Positions 8,585 through 18,237 of a DNA stretch of 64,000 nt are shown piece by piece. The position numbers and the translations under genes were made by a program. Origin of the DNA: Lacipirellulaceae bacterium (lineage in GTDB: Bacteria; Planctomycetota; Planctomycetia; Pirellulales; Lacipirellulaceae); contig JAVJRG010000005.1 in assembly GCA_040218535.1 (NCBI GenBank), positions 620,001-684,000 on the forward strand, read 5' to 3'. Below the pieces are notes generated by a model. The model had not been told where the DNA came from, searched no databases, and worked only from the letters and a program-made list of their open reading frames with translations. Every line of letters starts with the position of its first letter. The stretch's first letter is position 1.

Positions 8585-10051
8585 GTGAGTTGCTACTTCG
8601 ATTGGCTCTCGAAACTGCCTTTTAGACTTATCCCGCGTGCTGCTGTCGCGCTGGTGGCTTCGATGATTCTGCTTCAGCCAGCGTACGCGCAGAAGCAGCG
8701 ATTTCCTGCACGCTCGGGCAGTCATTTCGCAGAGCGCGACTTTGCCGAAGTTGCGGCAGAGTTCAATCCTGAGTTGCGTGCAGAAACGTCGCCGCCTAGC
8801 GAAGAGGATCTCAACGACCTTCGCCAAGTCGATGCCAAGCAGTCTGCCGACTACGGTCAGCGACCAAGCTATCTGCTTGAAGACGATGCCTCCCGAGCTT
8901 TGTACAACGAGGAGGTTGATAGCGCCGTCGATGACTTCGTCGAGCAGGTGGCTTACTGCGATGAGCCCTCGTGCGGTTGCGATGACCCAGCATGTGGTTG
9001 CCCCGAGGCTAGCTGCGGATGCGAGTCGAGTTACGGATGTGAAGCGAGCTGCGGCTGCGATGATGGCTATTGCGACGTTGGTTCTTGCAAGTTGGACTGC
9101 GGTTCGTGTATTGAAGATCCTTGTTGCTCGCTTGGCGGGTGCGAAGCTTCATGTGGCGGCAGCACTTTTCAGGTTGGAGTCGAGTACGTTCTCTTAAAAC
9201 CGCGTTTCAGCCAGAACAATGCGCTGACAGTGATGACGAGCAATGGCGCAAGCGTTGAGACGTTCACCGAGCGAAGCTTCGACTATGACCTGGAGTTCTC
9301 CCCCCGGGTATGGCTGGGTATGAGCCTCAGCGACCACTGGGGATGGCGAGTGACTTGGTGGGAATTTGATGAAAGCCCCGCCGTCGAATCTGCCTCTCCC
9401 GCGAACGGATTTGGCCGGGTTTCCCATCCTCACTTCGGCGACTTTGACCCAGTCGCAGACGACATCGACATTTCGACGAACGTCCCTTCGGATGTCTTCA
9501 CGGCTGCCAGCGGACTGGATGTCTACACGATTGATTTGGAAGCCCTCAAGCGAAGCCGTTTGAATGCTTGGAATCTCGAAGTGGGCTACGGCATCCGCTA
9601 CGCATCGAGCGAACAGAACTACCTTGCTGAGTTACGCAACAGCGTGAACACGCTGCGCGGCAGAATCGACTTTTGTCAGTACCTGGAAGGATTTGGCCCA
9701 ACGGTCTCGTTGGCAGCGAGTCGTCCTCTCTTCGGTAAAGTTCGCCTGATGGGCTCGGCACGAGGCTCGCTCCTGTTTGGCGACGGAGAGTCCGTGATGG
9801 TAGCCGGTGAAGATCTCGACCTATCGACACCGTTCACCACGACACGGACAACCTTGCGTGACGACCTTCTATCCATTGGCGAGGCCCGGGTCGGTCTACA
9901 ATGGCTGGGCGACGTTCACGATAATGGCCTGCAGTGGATGTTCTCCACAGCAATGGAAGGCCAAATCTGGGGCAATGCGGGGAGCGCCTCCAGCGAGGAC
10001 GCCGATCTCGGTTTCTTCGGTTTCAATGTCGGTGGCGGCGTCATGTGGTAG
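8585..10051 (+). CDS. Outer-membrane beta-barrel protein with Cys-rich N-terminal linker
   Basis: 488 aa with a signal peptide ending near residue 36 (LVASMILLQPAYAQ). A low-complexity Cys-rich block follows at about residues 120-185, with 18 Cys in roughly 62 residues, mostly as CGC, CDxxxCGC and ExSCGC units. From about 195 (STFQVGVEYVLLKPRF) the protein turns into alternating strands with aromatic ends, as in planctomycete outer-membrane porin-like families (BBP7/Lpg1974-like), ending in FFGFNVGGGVMW. The barrel should span the outer membrane; the Cys block could be disulfide cross-linked in the periplasm or at the surface. The start is a GTG; no ATG gives a complete signal peptide. Family assignment is by general pattern, so moderate. 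Confidence 0.85.
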   Translation: MSCYFDWLSKLPFRLIPRAAVALVASMILLQPAYAQKQRFPARSGSHFAERDFAEVAAEFNPELRAETSPPSEEDLNDLRQVDAKQSADYGQRPSYLLEDDASRALYNEEVDSAVDDFVEQVAYCDEPSCGCDDPACGCPEASCGCESSYGCEASCGCDDGYCDVGSCKLDCGSCIEDPCCSLGGCEASCGGSTFQVGVEYVLLKPRFSQNNALTVMTSNGASVETFTERSFDYDLEFSPRVWLGMSLSDHWGWRVTWWEFDESPAVESASPANGFGRVSHPHFGDFDPVADDIDISTNVPSDVFTAASGLDVYTIDLEALKRSRLNAWNLEVGYGIRYASSEQNYLAELRNSVNTLRGRIDFCQYLEGFGPTVSLAASRPLFGKVRLMGSARGSLLFGDGESVMVAGEDLDLSTPFTTTRTTLRDDLLSIGEARVGLQWLGDVHDNGLQWMFSTAMEGQIWGNAGSASSEDADLGFFGFNVGGGVMW

Positions 10052-10282
10052 GCGAGTTTCTCATCGCAGCTTGAACGGCTATCTCGCCTACTCCTCGCGA
10101 TTCTACATTTGCGCCTCTTTCGTCGCACTTTCTGACTTTTTCTTGCGATCTGTTGTCATCTCTGACAGCCGGAAATTGATTGTTCTTTGGGAGAGTTCTC
10201 TCGTCCGCACCGGCTACTTGCCTAAATCGGAGAGAGCTTCCCAAAAGCCTGCAATTTCGCTCTCGGGAGAAGGAAGTCAGTC

Positions 10283-13200
10283 ATGTCTGTTGTCAAACGA
10301 TTGAATCTAGCGCTGTGTGCTGCACTTACGTCGCTAGCACTCGCCTTAACGCCGTCTTCAGCCGCAATTCGCACTTGGGTAGGAGGGAATGACCCTTGGG
10401 ATGGGGATATTTTCAATTGGACCGGGATCGACGAGCCCGATCCCGATGACGATGCCGTGTTCAATACCGACAATGTGGTTGACATGGCGATGGACAACGA
10501 GATCCAGTCCCTAGACCTCTCAAATAGCATCACGCTCAATACGAAGAACCACTTTCTTGACGTGAACGGACTGATCACGCTCGCCGGAGCTGGTACGACG
10601 ATTCGTGCTGGTGAGAACAATCTGGTGGGTCTTCCTCCGACTTCCGTATCGACTTACGGCGTAACGGTTGGAAACGGTGCCACCTATCAAAACGCGGGCT
10701 TCACTAGCATGATTGACCCTGCCGGAATTGGTCTGTTTGACATTGAAAGTGGTGGCACACTCTATGGCAACGGACTCATTCGTAGTGGCGATGGAATTGG
10801 CTCACCAACGGTTGTCTTCAACAACGACGGAGTGATCCGTCCTGGAACGGTCACGACGGGAATCGTGCTGGTGGGCGGAACTCCAGCAGCTCGAACCTTG
10901 ACGCTTGCAGCCATTGATGGCGATGCACGCATTGATCTGGATGGCGTTACAGGCGGTGGTGCGCTGGACATCACGCGGAATCAGACTCTGGACATTGATG
11001 TACAGGTTGACGACGACTTCGACGGTGTGATTGACCTTGGTCACAATTCGACGCTTGATATCGAGGATGCCTGGGAGTTCGCCGGCACAATGAATGTTGA
11101 AAACGGTTTTGTTCCCGAGTCGGGGACTTTTCCTTTCATCATTCCCGCAATTCCCGCTGACGTCGCTTACCTCCAGGGGGGAGCGATCACCATGAGCGAG
11201 TCAACCACCACGATCAACGTGCTCGACAGCGACGGTACTTTGCAGTTTGATACAGCGTTCACGGCAAATGACGGGACGATCAACAACAATAGTCGCATCA
11301 TTTTCAATGACGACGCCACGATTGGAGCAAGTGTCGACTTTCAGATGAATGGCGTCAACGCTGGGTTTACCGTCGGGGCCGGTGCCACCGTCACGATCAA
11401 CGACGACGACATGGATTTCGATGGTGGCGGAGCGTCAACTAACGAGATCATTGTTGAAGCGGGTGGATTCCTTGATATGAATCTTGACTCCTTTGAGGGC
11501 AACGATCGTGCTGATGGGTTTCTGACGCTTAACAGCGGTTCAATGTCGCTGAATGTGACTGATGGCTCTTGGACGATGGAGCGTCGGCTGACACTCAATA
11601 ATACGAATGGCACCGTGCCGACGGTGTCTGGCAGCGATATCCAGATTGGCGACGACGCGACCCTGGGGATCTCGAATGACGCGGACGTGCGTGTTGAGGG
11701 CAACGGTGCTTCACGGATTGCCGCCAACGTCACCTGGAACTCCGATGCAGAAGTCGACGTCGCCGCAGGTGCGACGCTTGCCGTGACTGGTTTTTCAACT
11801 TTCAATACCGTAGATCCGGGAGAGGCCGCGTTGTTCAATGGCCCAGGCAACATCTTCTTTGCTGGTGGGCAGGTCGGTGAAGAAGTGGTTCTGAACTTCA
11901 GTGGTGGAACCGTCGGATTGGACGGGGGCGGAGTTCCCATTATCTTCCTGAATGCCCCCGACTTTACGCTCGACGCTCCGCTGATCATCAACGCCGCAGA
12001 ATTGGACAGTTACGGGCGTTCGGTAGTTTTTCCCGCCCCGGACGTTAGCGAGCTCACGATCAACACAACATCTGGTGGCAGGCTCGAAGTCAATCTCGAC
12101 GACGCCAATGATGCTTGGACCGTGAACAGTAGCGGTGTTCTTAACGTCAACAGCAGTGGAATACTTTACCAAACCTTCTTGACTGGCAACGAATTAGAAA
12201 TGGAAGGAACGATGAACGTTGACGGTTTTGCGCAGACGAACGCACGGATGGCGATCAGCGGCACGGTAAATATGAACGATGGCTCGGTAAGTCTACGATT
12301 CAGCGGCGGCGACCTCGTCAACGTGAACCGACTCGAAGGCGGCACGATCAATGGTCCCGGCGAGATCTCGGCTACTTCCGGAAGAGCCCTCGTTGGAAAC
12401 GGTACGATCAATGCGAGTATCGATTTCGACGGCACTAGCCAGCTACTCGCTGACGACGGCACGCTAACGCTCACCAGCGCGATTCAGGATGTGGGAACCC
12501 TCGGTACTGCCGATAGCGACGGTATCCTCGAAGTCACTTCTGGTTGGACTACCAGCGATACCGATCTCGTGAGACTCCTTGGTGGAGAAGTCCGTGGGGC
12601 GACCATTACCAATGATGGTGCAGGTGGAATCGTCGGTAACGGGCTCGTCTCCGCTCGCGTGGTCAATACGACAAACATCAACGCTCAAAACGGTGGCACA
12701 CTCATCGTTGAGACTGCCTTGAATAACAACGATTGGGACGGAGCAACGAACTCTGGACAGTTGATCGCCTCCACGGGCAACCTGGAATTACGCGATAACG
12801 CGGCCTTCCTTTTCCAGGGGCAAGTTACTGTGGGATCTGGTCAAAACGTGTTCGCCAACGGCTTCGAGATCGAATTCGAGCCAACGGCTACGTTGAACCT
12901 AACCAACGGTCTGTACCGTTCGACCAACGCCACGGACTTCGGTGGTGACATCAACGTCTTCGCCGGCGGTGCTTCGCGGATTCAGATTTCCGGGACTGCC
13001 GTGTTCGAGAATGGTAGTTCGGCCATGCTCAATGACGATCTGTTGCTCGACAATGCGAACTCAGTGGTTCAGGTCGGTGCCTCTTTCGTCGGAGGTGGCG
13101 ACCTAGTCAACCTGCCGAACCGAACCCTGACACTGCTCGATGGATCGGTCGTTGGAGTCCAGGTTGTTAACGAAGGCAACCTTGAGATCGACGGTGCGGG

Positions 13201-13777
13201 AATCGGGCGTGCTGATGCAGCAGACTACGTGCAAGCCTCAACGGGCGTTCTGAACATTGACCTGATGGATACCATGCTGGGGGACTTCGACCGTCTTGTC
13301 TTGAACGGTCAGGCCGAGTTGGACGGCTTGCTTGATCTGTTCCTCACAGGCGGTTTCGTTCCAACGTTGGGAGATACATTCAACATCCTCTCAGCAACAG
13401 GAGGCATCAACGGCGTATTCAGTGCCATCGACCAACCGCTAACGATGCCTGCAGGCTTGGAGTTCGATGTGAACTACCTCGGCAACATCGTTCAGTTGGA
13501 AGTCATCAACTCACCGCTGTTCACGGCCGACTTCGACAACGATGGCGATGTCGACGGCATGGACCTTGCCGAGTGGCAGGGTGATTACGGCCTGAATGCT
13601 GACAGCGATGTCGAGCCCGATGGGGACTCGGACGGTTTGGACTTCTTGGAGTGGCAACGCCAGTTCGGCAGTGGTGTCGCTCCGGCAGTGGCCTTCAATA
13701 CGAGCGTACCCGAGCCAAGTACAGGAATACTTTTCCTGCTGGCAACGAGCAGCCTGATCTCTAGAAGGCGACGCTAG
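10283..13777 (+). CDS. Secreted beta-helix repeat protein with dockerin-like domain and PEP-CTERM tail
   Basis: 1164 aa. A signal peptide (LNLALCAALTSLALALTPSSAA) is followed by about 1000 residues of Asn/Gly/Thr-rich short strands (NNNS, GGT, GNGLI, GATVTIN) typical of autotransporter-like beta-helix passenger repeats. Near 1085 comes a dockerin-like pair, ADFDNDGDVDGMDLAEWQ and PDGDSDGLDFLEWQ, with two calcium-binding Asp loops. The C terminus is VPEPSTGILFLLATSSLISRRRR, a PEP-CTERM-type sorting tail. ATG at 10283 has a good purine-rich site (gagaaggaag) upstream. The protein is exported and probably surface-displayed; no enzymatic domain is seen. A GC-rich hairpin follows the stop codon. 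Confidence 0.92.
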   Translation: MSVVKRLNLALCAALTSLALALTPSSAAIRTWVGGNDPWDGDIFNWTGIDEPDPDDDAVFNTDNVVDMAMDNEIQSLDLSNSITLNTKNHFLDVNGLITLAGAGTTIRAGENNLVGLPPTSVSTYGVTVGNGATYQNAGFTSMIDPAGIGLFDIESGGTLYGNGLIRSGDGIGSPTVVFNNDGVIRPGTVTTGIVLVGGTPAARTLTLAAIDGDARIDLDGVTGGGALDITRNQTLDIDVQVDDDFDGVIDLGHNSTLDIEDAWEFAGTMNVENGFVPESGTFPFIIPAIPADVAYLQGGAITMSESTTTINVLDSDGTLQFDTAFTANDGTINNNSRIIFNDDATIGASVDFQMNGVNAGFTVGAGATVTINDDDMDFDGGGASTNEIIVEAGGFLDMNLDSFEGNDRADGFLTLNSGSMSLNVTDGSWTMERRLTLNNTNGTVPTVSGSDIQIGDDATLGISNDADVRVEGNGASRIAANVTWNSDAEVDVAAGATLAVTGFSTFNTVDPGEAALFNGPGNIFFAGGQVGEEVVLNFSGGTVGLDGGGVPIIFLNAPDFTLDAPLIINAAELDSYGRSVVFPAPDVSELTINTTSGGRLEVNLDDANDAWTVNSSGVLNVNSSGILYQTFLTGNELEMEGTMNVDGFAQTNARMAISGTVNMNDGSVSLRFSGGDLVNVNRLEGGTINGPGEISATSGRALVGNGTINASIDFDGTSQLLADDGTLTLTSAIQDVGTLGTADSDGILEVTSGWTTSDTDLVRLLGGEVRGATITNDGAGGIVGNGLVSARVVNTTNINAQNGGTLIVETALNNNDWDGATNSGQLIASTGNLELRDNAAFLFQGQVTVGSGQNVFANGFEIEFEPTATLNLTNGLYRSTNATDFGGDINVFAGGASRIQISGTAVFENGSSAMLNDDLLLDNANSVVQVGASFVGGGDLVNLPNRTLTLLDGSVVGVQVVNEGNLEIDGAGIGRADAADYVQASTGVLNIDLMDTMLGDFDRLVLNGQAELDGLLDLFLTGGFVPTLGDTFNILSATGGINGVFSAIDQPLTMPAGLEFDVNYLGNIVQLEVINSPLFTADFDNDGDVDGMDLAEWQGDYGLNADSDVEPDGDSDGLDFLEWQRQFGSGVAPAVAFNTSVPEPSTGILFLLATSSLISRRRR

Positions 13778-13794
13778 TCGCGTCGCGTGCGGGA

Positions 13795-13837
13795 GAGGCG
13801 TCTGGCCGGGGTGCTTCAGCACCCCGGCCAATGCCTC
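13795..13837. terminator. GC-rich hairpin between convergent genes
   Basis: Perfect arms 13803-13814 and 13819-13830 (tggccggggtgc around ttca), extended by gaggc/gcctc after small internal loops. It lies between a plus-strand stop and a minus-strand stop 17 bases further on, so it can serve both. It also looks like a REP-type palindrome. Confidence 0.75.
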
Positions 13838-13846
13838 TTGAAAAAC

Positions 13847-15223
13847 TTAGGGAGAAAGCGACTCTTCTTCCAACCCAAGCTTCTTCATTTTCTTGTAAAG
13901 CGTTGTGCGATTCACGCCCAAAGCGTCAGCAGTGGCGTTCCGATTCCAAGCGAACTGCTCGAGGGTTTCGAGAATGATTTGTCGCTCAGGACCTTCGAGG
14001 GCTTCTTTGAGCGTCTTCTGGCCAACACGCGGGATCGCAATCGCTGGCGAGCCCACAATATCCTTCGGCAAGTCACCTGCAGTGATGACCTCAGTCTTGC
14101 CTAGAAGTACGGCCCGCTCAACCGCGTTTTGCAGCTCGCGAATATTGCCGGGCCAGGGGTAGGACTCCAAAGCGGCGAGAGCATCGTCGCTGAAGCCAGC
14201 CACTTTGCGGTTAGTGTCTTCTTGCAACTCGTTGAGGAAGTGCTGTGCGAGTAGCGGAATGTCGCTGCGTCGCTCGCGAAGCGACGGTACGTTGATATTG
14301 ATGACGTTGACGCGGTAGTAAAGGTCCTGTCGGAATTTTCCTTCGGCAACCGCTTCGGCCAGGTCTTCGTTCGTCGCTAAGATCACTCTCACGTCAACCT
14401 TGAAGGTCTCCGAACCGCCAACTTGCTCGAACTCCAGCTCCTGCAGAACGCGAAGGAGTTTTACTTGCATCGCTGGGCTAGCAGTGCCGATTTCATCAAG
14501 GAAGATCGTGCCCCCATTGGCTTGCATGAACTTACCCACCTTGTCGGTGCTGGCGCTGGTGAAGGCACCTTTCACGTGGCCGAACAGTTCACTTTCAAGC
14601 AGGTTTTCTGGCAGGGCACCACAAGCGACTTCGATAAACGGGCGGCCCGCTCGGTCGCTGCGGCGATGAATCGCACGGGCGATCATGCTCTTGCCGGTGC
14701 CGCTCTCTCCGGTCACGAGGACGGTCGCCTTGGTGTCGGCAACGCTTTCGATCACCTCGAATACACGTTGCATCCGCGGATCGCGACCGACGATGTTGCC
14801 CATCGAGAAGTGCTTGTCGAGTTCCTTGCGGAGCTGCGTGTTCTCCTCCATGACCTGCCGTTGATTGAACGCCCGTTCCAGGGCCATCAGCAGCTCGTCA
14901 TCGATCAGGGGCTTTGTCAGATAGTCGAGCGCCCCAGCACGGACCGCTTCAACAGCACTGTCGGCGTCGCCGTAGCCGGTCATGAGAATGACGTTTGTTG
15001 AGGGCTTACTCCGACGGATTTGCTCCAGCAGGTCGAACCCGTTGCCGTCTTGAAGGCGGACGTCGATGAGAGCCAGGTCGTAATCGTTCTTGCTGAGAAG
15101 TTCGACCGCTTCAACGCAACCGCGGGCAGCGTCAACAGCCAGCCCTTCGCTGCGGAGCCAATCGGTCATCGACTCAAGAACTTGGCGATCGTCGTCCACG
15201 ACCAACAGTGAGCCATTCAACAT
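13847..15223 (-). CDS. NtrC-family sigma-54-dependent response regulator
   Basis: 458 aa with three domains in order. The receiver (1-115) has acidic pocket DDD at 10-12, phospho-acceptor Asp54 in ALIDVRL and Lys104 in YLTKPL. The AAA+ domain has Walker A GESGTGKS at 172-179 and Walker B FLDE at 241-244. A Fis-type helix-turn-helix is near 420-455 (NATADALGVNRTTLYKKMKKLGL). The sigma-54 contact loop reads GAFTSA at 219-224 instead of the usual GAFTGA. The protein should activate RNA polymerase with sigma-54 after phosphorylation. No histidine kinase gene adjoins it, so it is an orphan here. The start ATG has gaggggag upstream. Confidence 0.95.
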   Translation of the reverse strand: MLNGSLLVVDDDRQVLESMTDWLRSEGLAVDAARGCVEAVELLSKNDYDLALIDVRLQDGNGFDLLEQIRRSKPSTNVILMTGYGDADSAVEAVRAGALDYLTKPLIDDELLMALERAFNQRQVMEENTQLRKELDKHFSMGNIVGRDPRMQRVFEVIESVADTKATVLVTGESGTGKSMIARAIHRRSDRAGRPFIEVACGALPENLLESELFGHVKGAFTSASTDKVGKFMQANGGTIFLDEIGTASPAMQVKLLRVLQELEFEQVGGSETFKVDVRVILATNEDLAEAVAEGKFRQDLYYRVNVININVPSLRERRSDIPLLAQHFLNELQEDTNRKVAGFSDDALAALESYPWPGNIRELQNAVERAVLLGKTEVITAGDLPKDIVGSPAIAIPRVGQKTLKEALEGPERQIILETLEQFAWNRNATADALGVNRTTLYKKMKKLGLEEESLSP

Positions 15224-15631
15224 GCGAGAAATCTCCCCTCTGAGGACCCGTCGCTACGCGGCAGACACGTGTCCTATCCAAGTCGTTAGTTTGTGGTGTG
15301 CGTGACAAGTGAGCGTTGGGCCCGCAGGCCTTTCTCTTATGCCACCAACCTAACGAGCCAAAAGCTTAAGAGGCGTTTGGGGAGAGAACGCCTCGAACGA
15401 GCCATTGTGGGGAGTGATCGCTGTGGTTGTTGCTAAATAAGTACGTCGCTAGTCGCGACGGGTCAACAAGGTTGCGAGAAAGCACCCCAAGAGAGGGGCC
15501 GATTGTGCGGGTTATAGTAGCGCTCTCGCTCCGCGAGAGGAAATGCGGATGTGGGAGACGTCCCCGATGCGCTCAACGCTTGTCGGCGGAAGAGTTGTTC
15601 AAGGCTGCTTTCCTATCGCGGAGCGATAGGG
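15224..15631. repeat. Intergenic region with paired REP-like hairpins
   Basis: This 408-base gap has no convincing gene. It carries two short hairpins: CTCTCGC/GCGAGAG at 15523-15539 and CCTATCGC/GCGATAGG at 15612-15630. The larger units at 15517-15540 and 15612-15635 are inverted copies of each other at 21 of 24 positions, a BIME-like arrangement that ends at the xerC stop codon. The part nearest 15224 should hold the promoter of the response regulator gene; I see no clear consensus. Confidence 0.7.
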
Positions 15632-16531
15632 CTACGATGCCCGAGGATGCGCCTTCTCATACGCCTCACGCAGATTTGCCGTGCTGACGTGTGTGTAGAT
15701 CTGCGTGGTGACAAGACTCTTATGGCCCAGCAATTCCTGCACACTGCGGATATCGGCTCCTCGATCAAGCAGATGCGTCGCGAAGCTGTGCCGCAGTGTG
15801 TGCGGGCTGGTCCGGCTGTCGAGGCCCGTTTCTTGGAGATACTTTTCTAACATCCGGCCCACGCTACGGGTCGTGAGTCGAGTGCCGAAACGATTCACGA
15901 ACACTGGGGCGTCACGTCCCGAGGGTTCTTTAGTCGAAAGCTCTCGAGCCTGCATCCACTTCTGTAAGGCGCGAGTTGCGTAGGAGCCTAGCGGCGCAAG
16001 TCGCTCTTTGCGTCCCTTACCGCGGACACGCAGGATCCCTTGCGAGAAGTCGAGATCACCGTCGCAAAGGCCGACGAGCTCGCTGACACGCAGTCCCGCT
16101 GAGTAGAGCGTCTCCAGGATCGCCCGGTCTCTCAAGCCCAGTTTTTGGTCCGCTAGTGGTGCATCCAGTAGCTTGCCGATTTCGTCTGTCGAAAGAAAAT
16201 GCGGCAGCTTGCGTCCCTTGCGAGGATTGCGGAGGGCACGAGCTGGATTACTGTCTGCCCAACCTTCACGCTGTCCGAAACGATAGAAACTACGCAGCGA
16301 GGCTAGTTTGCGAGCGATCGAAGTTTTCGCATAGCCGGCGTCATGCAGGGCAGAGAGAAACCCGCGCAGCTCGACCGCTTGAATTCTCTCCGGTTCAGGC
16401 GTGCTGCCATCTTCCTCGGCGAAGTATTCTGCGAACGACTCAAGGTCTTCGCGATAACCTTTGATCGTGTGCGGTGAGGAGTTCCGCTCCAGCTTGAGAT
16501 GATTCAAGAACTGAGCGATCTTCTTTCGCAT
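15632..16531 (-). CDS. xerC: Tyrosine recombinase XerC
   Basis: 299 aa. XerC with XerD resolves chromosome dimers at dif sites during division. The N-terminal SAM-like core-binding domain (about 1-95) is followed by the catalytic domain with Arg148 (SAGLRVSEL), Lys172 (GKGRKER), His244-x-x-Arg247 (HTLRHSF), His270 (ELLGHKS) and the nucleophile Tyr279 (TQIYTHVS). The length and spacing are those of the housekeeping Xer proteins rather than phage integrases, and no att site or mobile gene is adjacent. XerD cannot be excluded from sequence alone. Confidence 0.92.
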   Translation of the reverse strand: MRKKIAQFLNHLKLERNSSPHTIKGYREDLESFAEYFAEEDGSTPEPERIQAVELRGFLSALHDAGYAKTSIARKLASLRSFYRFGQREGWADSNPARALRNPRKGRKLPHFLSTDEIGKLLDAPLADQKLGLRDRAILETLYSAGLRVSELVGLCDGDLDFSQGILRVRGKGRKERLAPLGSYATRALQKWMQARELSTKEPSGRDAPVFVNRFGTRLTTRSVGRMLEKYLQETGLDSRTSPHTLRHSFATHLLDRGADIRSVQELLGHKSLVTTQIYTHVSTANLREAYEKAHPRAS

Positions 16532-16557
16532 ATTTGCAGCACGATACTAGAATAGCC

Positions 16558-16574
16558 GCGGTGCTACGCACCGC
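16558..16574. repeat. Short GC-rich hairpin
   Basis: GCGGTGC and GCACCGC flank a tac loop between the small conserved gene and xerC on the minus strand. There is no T tract, so it is a weak terminator at best or a REP remnant. Confidence 0.5.
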
Positions 16575-16594
16575 CGGTCCCCGAAAACGAATAA

Positions 16595-16816
16595 CTATTG
16601 AAACGGTATTTCGTCGACCTTAATCTCTTTACTAGGAACATTGTTCCGCAGCTTTTGACTGAGCACGGCCGCATCGTACCAATTGAAGCTGAGTTCGGGA
16701 TTCGAGGCGAATCGACCGAGCGTTCGCAGCGTCTTCGCGCGCTGAGAATCCTCGTAAAGAAATACGTACCGTTCCTTGCCCTTCACCAGGGCTAGCACAT
16801 TGATGTCGTCACTCAC
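16595..16816 (-). CDS. Small conserved hypothetical protein (73 aa)
   Basis: The product begins MSDDINVLALVKGKERYVFLYED and continues AKTLRTLGRFASNPELSFNWYDAAVLSQKLR. It is soluble, with an N-terminal beta strand pattern and a helical C-terminal half. I do not recognise a named family, but the even composition, good start and presence directly upstream of xerC on the same strand support a real gene. It may belong to a planctomycete-restricted family; function unknown. Confidence 0.7.
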   Translation of the reverse strand: MSDDINVLALVKGKERYVFLYEDSQRAKTLRTLGRFASNPELSFNWYDAAVLSQKLRNNVPSKEIKVDEIPFQ

Positions 16817-16996
16817 AGGTCGAACCTTCTGCTGCGGGGCGTCACTTTTGTGATCCTGAGAAAGGCGTCTCTCAAGATCGGCGGGGTTGCGTTCGCCGCA
16901 ATCGTCGGGTCATCCCTGACGATGGCTTCTCGGAGGCGAAATCGCTAGCAGTCTAGGGCCGCGGGGTTGCCGGAAAGCCGTTGCTGCTAAGAGGTT

Positions 16997-18193
16997 CTAT
17001 CGGTCGTCAGGCCAGCGCCACACCACGCTTGTTTTGCGACTCCCGCCGCGGGCCGATAGCATTTCCGAGATGTGCATGTGACAGCAGAAGCGAATGAAGT
17101 CGTCGCTTCTTTGGAGATAGCCTTCCCAACCCCCGAAGCGTGCATCGTCTTGGAAATAGACGTAACCCTTGAGCGCCTCAGTAGTTTCTGGATCGTTGCC
17201 ACGATAGATCTGCGTGTGATTGAGCACCGGACCGTAGTGAGGAACGCAGGCGGGCGGTGCCGGCGATTCAACTAAAGTGCCGATCATTCCGTCTGACGGC
17301 GTTGTGCCTGCTATTCCGCTGGTGCCGCTATTGTCAGTTGGAAGATGCAACAGCTCGGGCGTCGATTGTGCATTGCTGCCGTCGGCAGCTGGCAACGGCA
17401 ATGCTTCTGCAGCGCTGGAATCGAAGGCAAGTGTTGGCTCATCAAACGGATCGCCGGCTGCTTGAGCGCTTTGGACGTCGTCGTAGACCGCCTGCTGGCT
17501 ATCCGACTCCTCGTTGATGCTCGCGCCCGGCGGGGGTGGGAGAACTTTGGTTTGGGCGTCGCACGGGCTCGGTTGCGAGGTCATCTCCGCGCGAGCTTGG
17601 GCGAGTTGGGCTTCGTACACGAGCGAATCAGGGATGAACTCTTCCTCGGGCGTATTCCACGGGAGTCCGTAGCCCGCGGGGATTTCATGATGGCTGACGT
17701 TCGAAGAATACCATTCAACCTTCAAGCCGAGACGCGGCGGATAGTACGCTGAAAAGTCGGTCACTGAGCCAATTGCCACGGCATCAACGCCAAGGATTGT
17801 CGCCAAACGTTGTGCCTCGCCTGGGCCGTTGAGATCAATCTGATGGCGGATAATCGCTTCTTCGACGACGCCAACGGGCACGACTTCAAACCCGGGCGTT
17901 GCCTGCAACTCCGCGTAATAGCTAATGGCAAACTCTCGCCCATCGACGGTCGGCTCATCGCTTTGGTTGAAGAAAGGTGCCACCGCCACGCGGCTGAGCT
18001 GTGGGAACGGGTTGCGAATCACGGGCCGGTGTGTCACTTCGGGCAGTAACAGACTGCAGCCGGACTGCGACACCACAAGGGTTGCCAGCAACGCTGCAGA
18101 GAGCGTTTGAAGAAACGAGTTTGGCAACCAACGAGTCACGAGTAGAACTTCACCACGAAAGGATCCCCCCTTTCGAGCGTTACTCGCAATCAT
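16997..18193 (-). CDS. Putative lipoprotein with TolB/GNA1162-like N-terminal domain
   Basis: 398 aa. A hydrophobic segment ending LVVSQSGCS is a lipobox, so the protein should be a membrane lipoprotein. The first mature domain (about 50-190) contains PQLSRVAVAPFFNQSDEPTVDGREFAISYYAELQATPGFEVVPVGVVEEA, then ILGVDAVAIGSVTDF, similar to CsgG/GNA1162/DUF799-type assembly lipoproteins that form a short beta sheet with a variable-number fold. The C-terminal half is Pro/Asp/Gln-rich and probably disordered, ending in a conserved-looking FQDDARFGGWEGYLQRSDDFIRFCCHMHISEML. An in-frame GTG at 18139 would give a more usual signal length. Partner genes for curli-like secretion are absent; role unknown. 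Confidence 0.8.
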   Translation of the reverse strand: MIASNARKGGSFRGEVLLVTRWLPNSFLQTLSAALLATLVVSQSGCSLLLPEVTHRPVIRNPFPQLSRVAVAPFFNQSDEPTVDGREFAISYYAELQATPGFEVVPVGVVEEAIIRHQIDLNGPGEAQRLATILGVDAVAIGSVTDFSAYYPPRLGLKVEWYSSNVSHHEIPAGYGLPWNTPEEEFIPDSLVYEAQLAQARAEMTSQPSPCDAQTKVLPPPPGASINEESDSQQAVYDDVQSAQAAGDPFDEPTLAFDSSAAEALPLPAADGSNAQSTPELLHLPTDNSGTSGIAGTTPSDGMIGTLVESPAPPACVPHYGPVLNHTQIYRGNDPETTEALKGYVYFQDDARFGGWEGYLQRSDDFIRFCCHMHISEMLSARGGSRKTSVVWRWPDDR

Positions 18194-18237
18194 CGACAGA
18201 CCCGTTACAATCGCTAAAGTGAAAGTAGCGTAAAAGT

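Noticed and set aside
11341-11991. 216-aa minus-strand open frame within the beta-helix gene
   Set aside because: Ser/Pro-rich shadow of a repetitive coding sequence; no start signal or domain.
15632-16531. Phage-type integrase marking an island
   Set aside because: Length and motifs are those of XerC; no att repeats, tRNA or phage genes nearby.
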